Assembly (NCBI GenBank): GCA_030066455.1
Contig: JASJBQ010000035.1
Coordinates: 1 to 43,657, forward strand
DNA: 43,657 bases
Reading direction: 5' to 3'
Origin: Desulfobacterales bacterium
GTDB lineage: Bacteria > Desulfobacterota > Desulfobacteria > Desulfobacterales > UBA5852
In this document: positions 16,119 through 25,377 of the stretch, one piece after another
How the letters are laid out: each line of letters begins with the position of its first letter
How positions within the stretch are numbered: position 1 is the first letter of the stretch
Notes under the pieces: model-generated
The model's database searches: none
Told to the model about the DNA's origin: nothing
The model's input: the letters and a program-made list of their open reading frames with translations, nothing else
Position numbers and translations under genes: made by a program

Positions 16119-17324
16119 TCAGCAGGGAATCAGGGCATAGCCGGCATCGCGCAAGGCCTGCTCGACCTCGGCCACGTGCGCTTCGCCGCGGGTTTCGAGT
16201 TCGAGTTCGACCACCGTGATGTTGATGGGCAAATCACCACGGCTGCGGTTGTGGTAGATATGCAGGACATTGGCGTTGCGGTCGGCGATCCGCGCCAGCA
16301 GACGGGCCAGCGCGCCGGGCACGTCGCGCAGCTCGACCCCCACGCGCATGATACGACCGCTCTGGGTCAATCCCCGACTGATGATTCGCCCCAAAAGGGG
16401 GCTGTCCAGGTTGCCGCCGCTGACCATGAGGACGACGCGTTCGCCCGGTTCCAGCTGAACGGCGCCGCTCATCAGTGCCGCCAGCGGCGCCGCCCCCGCC
16501 CCTTCGGCCACGACTTTCTTGCGTTCCATCAGGAGCAATATGGCGGCGGCGATGCGATCCTCGTCCACACAGACGATTTCGTCCACCATGGTGCGCATGA
16601 TCGCGAACGGCGCTTGGCCCACCTGACGGACATTGATCCCGTCGGCGATCGATGACTGGCTTTGGACACAGGTCACTTCCCGCTTGGCCAGGGCCGCGGT
16701 GGCCGAGGGGCAGACCGTGGTTTCAACCCCGATGATCCGCACGGCGGGCTTCAGGCTTTTGGCGGCCAGAGCGATACCGGCGAGGAATCCGCCGCCTCCG
16801 ACCGGCACGATGAGCGTATCGACCGCCGGCAGGTCCGCCAGGATTTCAAGCGCGACCGTCCCCTGGCCGGCGATGATGTCCGGATCATCGAATGGATGGA
16901 TGAACGTGCGCCCCTCGCGGGCCAGACGGTGGGCCGCGGCAATGCTTTCGGACACGTTGCGGCCTTCGATGATCACGCGGCCGCCGTAATTCCGGGTGGC
17001 TTCCTGTTTGGTGATGGAAGCCCCCCGGGGCATGACGATGGTGGCCGGAACACCGGCCTGCCGGGCGGCCAGGGCGACACCCTGGGCGTGGTTGCCCGCC
17101 GACCCGGCCACCACGCCCAGCGGTGGCAGGCGGTTGCTCCGGGTCATGATCGTGTTGAGCGCCCCTCTGATTTTGAACGAGCCGGTTTTCTGCAAGTTCT
17201 CCATCTTCAGGTATATCTCGCCGGCGAACATCCGGCTCAGGGCGGGTGAATACACCAAAGGCGTCCGCAGGATGCGATCACGAATCCGGCGGTCAGCGTC
17301 GCGCACAGCGTCAAGGGTCAGCAT
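16119..17324 (-). CDS. ilvA: Threonine ammonia-lyase with C-terminal ACT domain
   Basis: A PLP enzyme that converts L-threonine to 2-oxobutanoate and ammonia, the first step to isoleucine. The PLP lysine is K51 in TGSFKIRGAL; other family marks are AGSAGNHAQGVALAA, the phosphate-binding loop VPVGGGGFLAGIALA and the C-terminal fold VSGGNLD. Residues about 327-401 form one ACT domain (RVGVELRDVPGALARLL ... ITVVELELETRG), giving the short 400-residue form, between biosynthetic IlvA (two ACT) and catabolic TdcB (no ACT). AGGAGG lies six bases before the ATG. It stands alone between the zinc-ribbon gene and the PEP-binding gene, so it is probably transcribed singly. Confidence 0.93.
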   Translation of the reverse strand: MLTLDAVRDADRRIRDRILRTPLVYSPALSRMFAGEIYLKMENLQKTGSFKIRGALNTIMTRSNRLPPLGVVAGSAGNHAQGVALAARQAGVPATIVMPRGASITKQEATRNYGGRVIIEGRNVSESIAAAHRLAREGRTFIHPFDDPDIIAGQGTVALEILADLPAVDTLIVPVGGGGFLAGIALAAKSLKPAVRIIGVETTVCPSATAALAKREVTCVQSQSSIADGINVRQVGQAPFAIMRTMVDEIVCVDEDRIAAAILLLMERKKVVAEGAGAAPLAALMSGAVQLEPGERVVLMVSGGNLDSPLLGRIISRGLTQSGRIMRVGVELRDVPGALARLLARIADRNANVLHIYHNRSRGDLPINITVVELELETRGEAHVAEVEQALRDAGYALIPC

Positions 17325-17552
17325 GGTCGTCCTCCTGGTGGTTCGGCACGCCTCTAATCTACGATAATACCGCTTCGAGGATCAGAAAGCACAAGCGCGC
17401 GTCGCCTGACGGGTCGGAAGGCCGGTGGCGACTGGATCAAGGTCGCTGGCAGGAAGAGGGAACGCGCGGCGGTCATTGCCGCTAGGCCGTGATCAATGGC
17501 ACGGATTCGGCGTTTCAGGCGGTGCTGCAGGGTGGATCATCAAAAGCGCACC

Positions 17553-20522
17553 TCAACGCGAATCACGGATGATGCCGCACGAACGGCGCCCGTCCACCTT
17601 GATGACGACCGGCCGCTCCAGCCGGATATGAGAGAGAAAACGCGTCACCCGCGTCACCGGGTGAGATGCAAACCAACCGAGTTTGATGAAGTCCTCGCCG
17701 CCGGCGGTAATGTTGAGATAGTTCATCCCCAGCGAGGTCAGGTTGTGAAAGAAGTGCGAGCCCTGGGACGGATCGACATTGAAGGCCTCATGGGTGGTTT
17801 CGACGATGGCCGCCACCCCGGAAATATGGGCCCAGTTCACCGGGATGCCCAGCCAGGGGTCGGCCGAACCCCAGCGCCCCGGACCGATCAGCAGGTAGCG
17901 TCGCCCGCTTTTGCTCAGCTCGGCATTGACGCGGGCGATTTCACGGGCGATCTCGGGCGTTTTGGCCGGGTCGAAATCCGCCGGTTTGACGTAGACGATA
18001 TCGACCAGATCGGAGAGGATGCCGTTTCCCATGGCGTTTTCCGAATAGCAGAAGGCATGCCGGCGGTCGTCCTCGCGAATGGCGACCGCGTCGGCCTCGG
18101 CCCGGCCGGCCATGGGTCGGATCTGTAGGATCGACAACTGCGCCCGTCCGGCCTTCTCCTCGGGGAAATGGATGCAGAACTCGATATCCACGGCGCGCCC
18201 CATACCCTTCCTGCCGGCGGCAAGCAGGTCGTCCAGGATCGCCGGCAGCGGCAGGATTTCGTATTTCAGGAGCGGGGCAAAGGTGACGACCGGATAGCCC
18301 CCGCTGACGGCCGCATCCTTGATGCGGTGCTCCTCCGGCAGGTAGGTGCTGGTGCTCAGGCGCATCAGATCCGGGGGATCGCCGTCACCGATTTCGCGCT
18401 TGTCCAGGGTCGCGTCGGCATCGGGGCCGAGAACCAGGGGCGACGCTTTCGTTTTCAACCCGTAGTAGTGGCGCTGTGCGTTGTCGAGAATGTCATCGAC
18501 GGTGGAAAACTGGGGCAGGTGCTGGGGATAGCGGGGACAGAAGCGCAGCACCCGCTCGCCGTCCACCACCGATTTTCCCAGGCCGACGGCGATGCTGGCG
18601 ATGCCGTCCTCGGGCTGAACCGGTGCCATGGGGTAGTAGTTGATGGACTGCGCCACGCCGGAGACCGCCGGCAGGTAGAGACCCTCGTGGTGCTGCCCGA
18701 CGAGGGGCTGGATCACCACGGCCATTTTCTCCTCGTCCGGCTTCTGCTGGGTGCGGGCGGCGAAAGCGCGCGGTTCCTCGAAAAAAGTCGAAGCATAGAT
18801 CAGTTTAACGGCCGTCATGAGTTCTTCCAGGCGCACCCGCCGGTCCTGATGATCGTTGGGCAGCATGTAGGTCTTGTAAATGCCGGCATAGGGGCGTGAG
18901 AGCGAATCCTCCAGCAGGCTTGAAGAGCGTACGGCCAGCGGCCGGTCCACCCGCGCCAGGTAGGCGTCCAGGTCGTCGACGACCGATGCCGGCAGCGGGG
19001 CCGCCGTGAATCGATCGGCGATCGCCGCATCGGTCATCTGCGTGCGGGCCCGAACCTGCAGATCATTGGCATCGATAAAGTCATCGAAGATGTCGGTGGT
19101 CACCACAAGGGCCCGGGGCACGACCATGTCGATCTGCGGGTAATTCTGCGCCCAGGCCGGATCCTTTCCCAGCTGCGAGGCCAGAAAAAGCAGCCCGCGC
19201 GCCTTACCGCCCATCGACCCCCGGCCGATACGGTAAAACCCCTGCGCGGGATCGAACGCCTGGCGATCGAATGCGGCAATCGTCTCCTGCAAGCGGTTGA
19301 TGCGGCGCGCCCTGAAAAGCTTGATCAATATCTCGCGGCATGCGCCGCGCCGGCCGTTCTCCGGTGCGGCCGGATCCAGGGTCTGTAACCGCTCGGCCAG
19401 CAGAAGCTCGCCGCGGGCACGCAGCCAGCGGGTGACATCGTGACTCTGAATATGATCGCAGAGCACCGCATCCGGCAGGGAGTTCACCAACGGTTCGAGT
19501 TCGGCCAGCGTCTCCGCCTGCGCCGCCACCCGGCCGTCTTCGCCGCGGATCGCCATGGCGCCAAAACCGAGACGCCGCCGCATGAAATCGGCGATCGCGG
19601 CCGCGGTGTCATTGCCGCGGACGTGCACATCGACCCCCTCCATCGAAGCAATCCGCTCCAGGTGCCGGGCTTCGACATCCACCCAGAGAACCGGCAATCG
19701 GGCATGGTTTTTTCGAATCGCCGCCAGCAGTTCGAGGCCCCCTTCCTCAACGCCGCCGCCGGAGGGATCATCCTGCGGTGACCAGGCGCCGATCACGCCC
19801 AGGAGGTATGGGGCGAAGGTCTCCAGGATCGCGTCGGCCGCCGTGGTATTCGCCGCCATGACCACCCGGGGGCGAGCCTTGCGCAGCAACCGCCGCATCT
19901 CCGCGTCGCGCCCGTCGCGGGCGCTCAATTCCGTCTGGGTTCTCAACTCCCGAAACACCATCGGCAGCACTGAAGCGATCGCTGCAGCGGAAGCCCCGGC
20001 CAGCAGGATAACGGGAACGCGGCAGCGCTGGGTATCCTGACGGACGTTGAGCATGTCTTCCGCGCAATGAATCATGGCCATGACCTGCTCTGTGTCGTGG
20101 GACCAGACGAACACCTGATCGACGCCGGCCGGCGTGGTGCGTCCCTGTCGAAGGTGGCGCACCGATTCGGGGGCATGTGCCAGCAACATGACGGGCATGC
20201 GCGCCCAGCGGGATTTGATGTCGGTGGCCAGTTCCGACGCCTGGGCGTCGCTGACCTGGAGGGTCGTGACCACCAGATCGAAATCCTTTTCATCCAGGTT
20301 GGCCATCGCATCAACCGCCGTGTGCACCCAGGTGACGCGGGGGGGGCGGTGGTGATAGAGCGTCGCAATCCGCTCCTCGAGTCGCTGCTCCTGGTTGATG
20401 ATGCAGGCGTCGTAAAGGCTGGCCACGACGAGGATATCTTTGACGCGCCGCGACATGAGCATATGGTAGTTCTTGATGCTCTGTTCATAAATTTCCGGTA
20501 GATCGTCCAGTTGAATCGTCAC
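17553..20522 (-). CDS. PEP/pyruvate-binding (PPDK_N) protein with two N-terminal receiver-like domains
   Basis: This 989-residue protein begins with two receiver-like alpha/beta domains (about 25-150 and 165-300) that lack the usual DD..D..K set; for example FDLVVTTLQVSDAQ and PRVVMAANTTAADA replace the phosphoryl site. The PEP synthase-like ATP-grasp part follows, with GSMGGKARGLLFLAS near 435, RSSSLLEDS near 534 and the ILQIRPM motif near 800. A C-terminal segment with LLIGPGRWGSADPWLGIPV near 885 is typical of this protein group. The swivelling His domain and the PEP-binding barrel of true PEP synthase are absent, so it cannot do the whole reaction alone. Start is GTG at 20522 with GAGG seven bases upstream. 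Confidence 0.82.
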   Translation of the reverse strand: MTIQLDDLPEIYEQSIKNYHMLMSRRVKDILVVASLYDACIINQEQRLEERIATLYHHRPPRVTWVHTAVDAMANLDEKDFDLVVTTLQVSDAQASELATDIKSRWARMPVMLLAHAPESVRHLRQGRTTPAGVDQVFVWSHDTEQVMAMIHCAEDMLNVRQDTQRCRVPVILLAGASAAAIASVLPMVFRELRTQTELSARDGRDAEMRRLLRKARPRVVMAANTTAADAILETFAPYLLGVIGAWSPQDDPSGGGVEEGGLELLAAIRKNHARLPVLWVDVEARHLERIASMEGVDVHVRGNDTAAAIADFMRRRLGFGAMAIRGEDGRVAAQAETLAELEPLVNSLPDAVLCDHIQSHDVTRWLRARGELLLAERLQTLDPAAPENGRRGACREILIKLFRARRINRLQETIAAFDRQAFDPAQGFYRIGRGSMGGKARGLLFLASQLGKDPAWAQNYPQIDMVVPRALVVTTDIFDDFIDANDLQVRARTQMTDAAIADRFTAAPLPASVVDDLDAYLARVDRPLAVRSSSLLEDSLSRPYAGIYKTYMLPNDHQDRRVRLEELMTAVKLIYASTFFEEPRAFAARTQQKPDEEKMAVVIQPLVGQHHEGLYLPAVSGVAQSINYYPMAPVQPEDGIASIAVGLGKSVVDGERVLRFCPRYPQHLPQFSTVDDILDNAQRHYYGLKTKASPLVLGPDADATLDKREIGDGDPPDLMRLSTSTYLPEEHRIKDAAVSGGYPVVTFAPLLKYEILPLPAILDDLLAAGRKGMGRAVDIEFCIHFPEEKAGRAQLSILQIRPMAGRAEADAVAIREDDRRHAFCYSENAMGNGILSDLVDIVYVKPADFDPAKTPEIAREIARVNAELSKSGRRYLLIGPGRWGSADPWLGIPVNWAHISGVAAIVETTHEAFNVDPSQGSHFFHNLTSLGMNYLNITAGGEDFIKLGWFASHPVTRVTRFLSHIRLERPVVIKVDGRRSCGIIRDSR

Positions 20523-20614
20523 CCGTATTCCTCTTTATTTCCAGTTGGGTCCACGCCGGTGTTGGGGATGGGCGTGACTGGCATCGGTTGCAGGTTGGGA
20601 AGTGCTGAGCACCG

Positions 20615-20643
20615 TTTATTTGTCAATTGCCGAACCGTGTCAA
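20615..20643 (-). promoter_or_regulatory. Putative sigma-70 promoter of the PEP-binding protein gene
   Basis: On the minus strand TTGACA (perfect -35) is followed after 17 bases by AATAAA (4/6 to the -10 consensus). The expected transcript would have a leader of about 85 bases before the GTG at 20522. Confidence 0.4.
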
Positions 20644-20767
20644 GCGAATTAAACCCCTCGCGGCCGTTGCAACGCCATGGAGCCGGCGTCGTCGGAACCC
20701 TTGATTTCGACCCGGCCTTTGCCTATAAATCGCGGCATCCGCAGGCATAGGAGGCGCAGAGGATCCC

Positions 20768-21892
20768 ATGACAGACAAAATGCCCTACCCGCAGCGCATC
20801 GAACGGTTGCGCGCAACCATGCAGACGCTCAGCCTCGACGTTTTTCTGGTCGCCATCGAGGCCAATCGCCGTTACCTGAGCGGCTACAGCGCCGAAGACG
20901 GCCAGTTTGACGAAACCGCCGGTATGCTGATCATCACTGCCCAAGAATTGTTCCTGGCCACCGATTCGCGCTATGACCTTCAGGCCCGGGAAGAGGCCGC
21001 CGGTTTCGAGGTCGTCTGCTACCGCAACGGACTCTTGGAGGAGTTGTCCGGCCGCTTTGCCGAGCTTGGCTGCCGCCGGGTGGGGTTCGAAAGCACGCGC
21101 CTGTCGGTCCGGCAGCATCTGGAACTGTCGTCTCGGATCAAAAAGTCCGGGAAGGATATTGAACTCGTCCCCCTCGAAGCGGTCGTCGAAGCCCAGAGAG
21201 CATGCAAGGACGCACAGGAGATTGCTGCCACGCGACGGGCGATAACCTGCGCGGAACGCGCTTTCAGGGAACTGCGGACCGCCATCGGCCCCGGCATGAC
21301 CGAGGCCGAAATCGCCAGGATGCTGGAGGATTTGATGCGCGCCTCCGGCGCCGAGGGGCCGTCCTTTCCCATCATCGTCGCATCCGGGCCCAACAGCGCC
21401 CTGCCCCACGCCGTCCCCGGCCGGCGCCGTCTGCAGCCGGGAGAACCGCTGCTGCTTGATTGGGGTGCCCGGGTCGACGGCTACTGTTCCGATATCTCCC
21501 GCACGCTGTTCTGCGGCACCCCGGATGCGAAGTTCAAGGAATGCTACCGCACGGTCCAACAGGCGCAGACCGCGGCGATCGACGCCATCCGGGCCGAACA
21601 ATCCGGTCGCGATGTGGACGCGGTGGCACGCGGGATCATCCGTGATGCCGGATTCGAAGGCCGATTCGGTCACAGCCTCGGCCATGGCACCGGTCTTTTT
21701 ATCCATGAAGCCCCTCGGTTGAGTCCGCGCAGTGACGATGTGCTCAAGGCGGACATGCTCGTCACCGTCGAGCCGGGCATCTATCTTCCGGGGTGGGGCG
21801 GGATCCGCCTGGAAAACCAGGTGTGGGTCAAAGCGGACGGCGCGGAGGTCCTCAACACCCTGGATTTGGAAGACTGCCTTCTGCCGCCGTGA
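20768..21892 (+). CDS. M24 family aminopeptidase (Xaa-Pro type)
   Basis: A 374-residue pita-bread metallopeptidase. The N-terminal creatinase-like domain (DVFLVAIEANRRYLSGYSAEDGQF) is followed by the catalytic domain with all five metal ligands: D231 in LLLDWGA, Asp in YCSDISRTLF, His in GHSLGHGTGLFIHEAP, Glu in VTVEPGIYLPG and Glu in IRLENQV. The pattern fits PepQ/PepP-like enzymes that release an N-terminal residue before proline, acting in the cytoplasm. GAGG lies five bases before the ATG. xerD begins 57 bases downstream on the same strand and may be co-transcribed. Confidence 0.92.
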   Translation: MTDKMPYPQRIERLRATMQTLSLDVFLVAIEANRRYLSGYSAEDGQFDETAGMLIITAQELFLATDSRYDLQAREEAAGFEVVCYRNGLLEELSGRFAELGCRRVGFESTRLSVRQHLELSSRIKKSGKDIELVPLEAVVEAQRACKDAQEIAATRRAITCAERAFRELRTAIGPGMTEAEIARMLEDLMRASGAEGPSFPIIVASGPNSALPHAVPGRRRLQPGEPLLLDWGARVDGYCSDISRTLFCGTPDAKFKECYRTVQQAQTAAIDAIRAEQSGRDVDAVARGIIRDAGFEGRFGHSLGHGTGLFIHEAPRLSPRSDDVLKADMLVTVEPGIYLPGWGGIRLENQVWVKADGAEVLNTLDLEDCLLPP

Positions 21893-21949
21893 GGCCCGCA
21901 ACAAGCGTACGCTCCCAGCTTACCGGATGGCTATTTCGGGAAGGAGCCG

Positions 21950-22870
21950 ATGCCAGCACCACCCCCTACGGCGCCTGATCACCTCGACGAATGCATCGAG
22001 CGTTATCTGGCCTATCTGACCGTCGAAAAGGGCCTGGCGCCCAACACGCGAGAGGCCTACGGGCGGGATCTCATGCGCTTTGCCGCCTTTTTTCGCGACG
22101 CCGGTTTTCGGCACTTCGCCGCTGCCGATCCGGCGGCCGTCCTGAAATACCTCATCGATCTGCGCCGCCAGGGGCTGGAACCCCGCTCGCGGGCCAGGCA
22201 TCTCGTCTCCCTGCGCGGCTTTTTCCGCTTTCTGCTGAATGAAAAAATCATCCCCGGCGATCCGACTCGCCTGATCGATCTGCCCAAATCCGGGCGGCAC
22301 CTTCCGGGCGTCATCCCCGTCGAGGAGATTCGCCGGCTACTGGGGGCCCCCGACCGCGAGCAATCCCGGGGCCAACGCGATGCGGCCATGCTCGAGCTGC
22401 TCTATGCCGCCGGATTGCGGGTCAGTGAACTCGTCGCGCTCGATCTCAAGCACCTGAATCTGGAGGCCGGGTTCGTACGGGTGCGCGGCAAGGGCTCCAA
22501 GGAAAGGATCGTTCCCATCGGCCGCCAGGCCCAGACCGCGCTCCGGTCCTACCTGGAGACCGGCCGGCCGCAGCTGATGAAGCAGCGTGTCGGCTCGCAC
22601 GTCTTCGTGGCCCGGCAGGGTCGCCCCATGACGCGCCAGGGTTTCTGGAAACTCGTCAAGAAGTACGCGCGCCAGGCCGGCATCCGTGCCGATATCAGTC
22701 CACACACCCTGCGGCATTCCTTTGCCAGCCATCTTCTGGAGGGGGGCGCCGATCTGCGGGCCGTCCAGATGATGCTGGGGCACGCCGATATCGCCACCAC
22801 CCAGATATACACCCACGTCACCACCGAGCGTTTAAAAGCCGTTCACCGCCGCTACCATCCCCGCGGCTGA
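21950..22870 (+). CDS. xerD: Tyrosine recombinase XerD
   Basis: A 306-residue tyrosine recombinase of the Xer group that resolves chromosome dimers at dif together with XerC. The SAM-like N-terminal domain (YLAYLTVEKGLAPNTREAYGRDL) is followed by the catalytic domain with Arg in AAGLRVSELVALD, Lys in RGKGSKERIVPIG, the HxxR in SPHTLRHSFASHLL, His in MMLGHADIATTQIYTHV and the nucleophile Y287. GADLRAVQMMLGH and the length match XerD better than phage integrases. AAGGAG precedes the ATG closely. No att-like repeat flanks it, so I treat it as housekeeping and not as an island integrase. Confidence 0.9.
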   Translation: MPAPPPTAPDHLDECIERYLAYLTVEKGLAPNTREAYGRDLMRFAAFFRDAGFRHFAAADPAAVLKYLIDLRRQGLEPRSRARHLVSLRGFFRFLLNEKIIPGDPTRLIDLPKSGRHLPGVIPVEEIRRLLGAPDREQSRGQRDAAMLELLYAAGLRVSELVALDLKHLNLEAGFVRVRGKGSKERIVPIGRQAQTALRSYLETGRPQLMKQRVGSHVFVARQGRPMTRQGFWKLVKKYARQAGIRADISPHTLRHSFASHLLEGGADLRAVQMMLGHADIATTQIYTHVTTERLKAVHRRYHPRG

Positions 22871-22883
22871 CGACCGGACACGG

Positions 22884-22912
22884 TTGACAGCCGGATTCAT
22901 TTTTCATTAAGT
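22884..22912 (+). promoter_or_regulatory. Putative sigma-70 promoter of pfaD
   Basis: A perfect -35 TTGACA is followed after 17 bases by a weak -10 TTAAGT (3/6). It starts 13 bases past the xerD stop and would give a leader of about 30-35 bases before the pfaD ATG. Confidence 0.4.
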
Positions 22913-22952
22913 TGCGCCACCTCTGGCAACGGAAAACGTGGAGAATGCCAAC

Positions 22953-24626
22953 ATGCAGGGGAACGAACCGATTACGACCACAACCATCGGAACCTGGCAG
23001 CCCGACGAAGACGAGATCCCGCAGGAAGGTCGCTATGCGCTGGAAGCGGCCCTTTTGCGGGCAGGCGCTCCGCTTTTTCTTGTTCGTCATCAATCGCGGC
23101 TGGCCGTGGCGACCAGCGGCCGGGCAATCGTCGACGGCCAATCCATAGGGCGCGGCGACGCAACGGCGCGGCATTTTCCGCTGGTGGCCTGGGTGCCACC
23201 CGTTTCGCCGCAGACCCTGGGCAGCGCCGCTTTCCGCCAAGCCTTCGGTCTGCGATACGCCTACGTCATGGGGGCCATGGCCAACGGCATCACCTCGGTC
23301 GAGATGGTGGCCGCCGCCGGCAATGCCGGCATGATCGGCTTCTTCGGTGCCGCCGGGCTGACCCCGGACCGGATCGAACCGGCCATCGACCGTCTGGAAG
23401 CCATGCTGCCCAAGGGGGCGTTTGGGTTCAACCTGATTCACAGCCCCCACGAACCCGAGATGGAAGCCGCGGTGGCGGACCTTTATCTTCGCCGCGGGGT
23501 CCGCAACATCAGCGCCGCGGCCTACCTGCGGCTCACTCTGCCCCTGATCCGCTACCGTCTCCACGGCATCCACCGCGATGGCCAGGGACGCGTCGTCTGC
23601 CCTAACCGGGTGGTGGCCAAAGTCTCCCGGGTGGAGGTGGCCCGCCAGTTTTTCGCGCCGCCCCCGGAAAAACTGCTGGCCCACCTGGTTCAGGAGGGCA
23701 CGCTTTCCGAGGCCGAAGCCGAAATGGCGCAAACGGTCCCGGTGGCCTCCGATCTGACCGCGGAAGCCGATTCCGGCGGCCACACCGACAACCGGCAGGC
23801 GCTCACGCTCCTGCCCACCATGATGGGGCTGCGGGATGAAATGGCGGCCCACTACGGCTATGCCGAACCGATCAATGTCGGGCTGGCCGGCGGTATTGCG
23901 ACACCCCAGGCAGCGGCGGCGGCATTTGCCATGGGGGCCGACTATATTCTCACCGGCACGGTAAACCAGGCCTGTGTCGAGTCGGGCACCTCGGATCGTG
24001 TGCGCCAGATGCTGGCGGAAGCGCAGCAGGCGGACGTGGCCATGGCGCCCTCGGCCGACATGTTCGAAATGGGCGTCCGGGTCCAGGTCCTCAAGCGGGG
24101 GACGATGTTCGCCTTGCGTGCCCAGAAACTCTATGATTTCTACCGGCAGTACGACGACTGGGATCGCATTCCCGCCAAAGACCGTGTCCTGCTCGAACGC
24201 GATTTTTTCCGTTGCACCTTCGATGAAGAGTGGCGCCAGACCCGCGATTTCTTCCATCAGCGCGACCCGCGGCAGATCGAACGGGCCGATAAGGATCCCC
24301 GCCACAAAATGGCGCTGGTGTTCCGGGCCTACCTGGGAAAATCTTCGAAATGGGCCAACACCGGCGAACCCTCGCGCCAGATGGACTACCAGATCTGGTG
24401 CGGTCCCGCGATCGGTGCCTTCAACCAGTGGACCCGGGGTTCCGACCTCGAGCAGCCGCAACAGCGTGAATGCGTCGGCGTGGCCCTCAACTTGATGCTG
24501 GGAGCAGCGGTGGAGGCACGCACCGCTGCGCTCCGGCAGCAGGGCGTTCGGCTGCCGGCGGCGATCAGCCGCTTCAAACCCCTGCCGCTTTCAAAAATCC
24601 GCTCGCTGCTCTCCGCTGATTCCTGA
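22953..24626 (+). CDS. pfaD: PfaD-type enoyl reductase of a Pfa (PUFA-type) synthase
   Basis: A roughly 557-residue flavin-dependent protein of the nitronate monooxygenase/PfaD family that acts in trans as the enoyl reductase of polyunsaturated fatty acid-type synthases. Family stretches are AYVMGAMANGITSVEMVAAA near the start of the barrel, IGFFGAAGLTPDRIE, GAFGFNLIHSPHEPEMEAA, the flavin phosphate-binding GLAGGIATPQAAAAAFAMGADYILTGTVNQ (shown in parts: GLAGGIATPQ and GADYILTGTVNQ) and the PfaD-only tail with QMDYQIWCGPAIGAFNQW. I chose the ATG at 22953 because GGAG sits nine bases upstream; GTG at 22938 is an alternative. It is the first gene of the lipid cluster, converging on the regulator gene and separated from it by about 70 bases. 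Confidence 0.93.
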   Translation: MQGNEPITTTTIGTWQPDEDEIPQEGRYALEAALLRAGAPLFLVRHQSRLAVATSGRAIVDGQSIGRGDATARHFPLVAWVPPVSPQTLGSAAFRQAFGLRYAYVMGAMANGITSVEMVAAAGNAGMIGFFGAAGLTPDRIEPAIDRLEAMLPKGAFGFNLIHSPHEPEMEAAVADLYLRRGVRNISAAAYLRLTLPLIRYRLHGIHRDGQGRVVCPNRVVAKVSRVEVARQFFAPPPEKLLAHLVQEGTLSEAEAEMAQTVPVASDLTAEADSGGHTDNRQALTLLPTMMGLRDEMAAHYGYAEPINVGLAGGIATPQAAAAAFAMGADYILTGTVNQACVESGTSDRVRQMLAEAQQADVAMAPSADMFEMGVRVQVLKRGTMFALRAQKLYDFYRQYDDWDRIPAKDRVLLERDFFRCTFDEEWRQTRDFFHQRDPRQIERADKDPRHKMALVFRAYLGKSSKWANTGEPSRQMDYQIWCGPAIGAFNQWTRGSDLEQPQQRECVGVALNLMLGAAVEARTAALRQQGVRLPAAISRFKPLPLSKIRSLLSADS

Positions 24627-24696
24627 CGGCGAACCGTTGGACTAAGGCTGCCGTCTGGGCACCCGATGCAAACGGATGGCGGGCGCTGGCTATCTC

Positions 24697-25269
24697 TCAG
24701 GGGGCCTTAAGACGGTTGGCGAACCGATCCGCCACATTCGAAATCTCCAAGAGGCGGCGAACAGGTGGGAATCCGCCCTCGAAGCGAACCGCAGAGGGCA
24801 TGAGGGTTGTTTCGGTGTAGCTTTCCTGCCAGCGGGCCGGGTTTTCGCCGGTCGTTTTCTGCCGGTTCTCGATTTCTCGTATATGGTAGGTCAGACGAAC
24901 GCTTCCACGCCCCTCCTCCGGCGCAGGCCCCCTATCTAAGATGTGGATTTCATATCGCGGCCCACCGACGGCGCCGCCATTGCCGGCGGTGGGCCTGACA
25001 AGGTGCCCGTCCAGTATCCGGCCTTGCATCCATCCGCTGATATCGGCGATCACCTGCCGTGCCTGGGGGATGGACAAGCCCAGTCCGGAAACCATGAATC
25101 CTCCCAGATAGACGATAAACGCCTCACGCGGGCTGAACTGGCGGGCGTAACCGGATTGAAGTCCTCCCAGGGGATCGGGCGGCAGGAATTCCCGCGACCA
25201 ACGTTTCCAGCGATTGAGCGGGATCATCAGCAAGCGGGAGATTTCGCGGCTGGAATAAAAACGAAGCAT
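24697..25269 (-). CDS. MerR-like helix-turn-helix regulator between pfaD and pfaA
   Basis: The 190-residue protein opens with a MerR-like winged helix region (FYSSREISRLLMIPLNRWKRWSREFLPP, given here in part: FYSSREISRLLMIPLNRWKR), then QFSPREAFIVYLGGFMVSGLGLSIPQAR as a second helical part. The C-terminal 110 residues (GGPRYEIHILDRGP..., SVRLTYHIREIENRQ) look like a small beta domain of unknown ligand. It is read divergently from pfaA and sits in a position to control it. The ATG at 25269 is preferred: the near-consensus promoter at 25278-25306 would start transcription almost at this codon, so the message is probably leaderless. The cluster role is inferred from position only. Confidence 0.75.
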   Translation of the reverse strand: MLRFYSSREISRLLMIPLNRWKRWSREFLPPDPLGGLQSGYARQFSPREAFIVYLGGFMVSGLGLSIPQARQVIADISGWMQGRILDGHLVRPTAGNGGAVGGPRYEIHILDRGPAPEEGRGSVRLTYHIREIENRQKTTGENPARWQESYTETTLMPSAVRFEGGFPPVRRLLEISNVADRFANRLKAP

Positions 25270-25277
25270 GGCCACTG

Positions 25278-25306
25278 CTTATATAGTTGTATAGTCAATA
25301 TGTCAA
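25278..25306 (-). promoter_or_regulatory. Strong sigma-70 promoter of the MerR-like regulator, with tandem operator-like repeats
   Basis: On the minus strand a perfect TTGACA, a 17-base spacer and TATAAG (5/6) form the best promoter of the window. The spacer and flanks hold tandem 8-base units (ATTGACAT, ATTGACTA, TACAACTA, TATAAGCA). The expected start lies within a few bases of the ATG at 25269. Confidence 0.65.
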
Positions 25307-25328
25307 TCTGCCGACATCAAACAAGTCG

Positions 25329-25357
25329 TTGCAAACACAGGAATAAAGTATTATATG
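25329..25357 (+). promoter_or_regulatory. Putative promoter of pfaA
   Basis: TTGCAA (4/6), a 17-base spacer and TATATG (4/6) lie back to back with the regulator promoter; the two -35 boxes are about 22 bases apart. Transcription would begin near 25364, just before the candidate pfaA starts at 25378 and 25402. Confidence 0.4.
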
Positions 25358-25377
25358 ACCAAGTTCGATCCCAACCA

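Noticed and set aside
21950..22870. XerD as the integrase of a genomic island carrying the lipid cluster
   Set aside because: No att-like direct repeats, no tRNA end and no other mobility genes are next to it; sequence fits housekeeping XerD.
22818..24461. 547-codon open frame on the minus strand over pfaD
   Set aside because: Antisense to a clear PfaD homologue, with no recognisable domain of its own.
24625..24655. GACGGC...GCCGTC inverted repeat after pfaD
   Set aside because: Six pairs with a 19-base loop and no T-run; likely chance in GC-rich sequence.
24943..25377. In-frame upstream extension of pfaA by 145 codons
   Set aside because: It runs antisense to the regulator gene, lacks family similarity and crosses the proposed promoters; the ketosynthase begins right after 25378.
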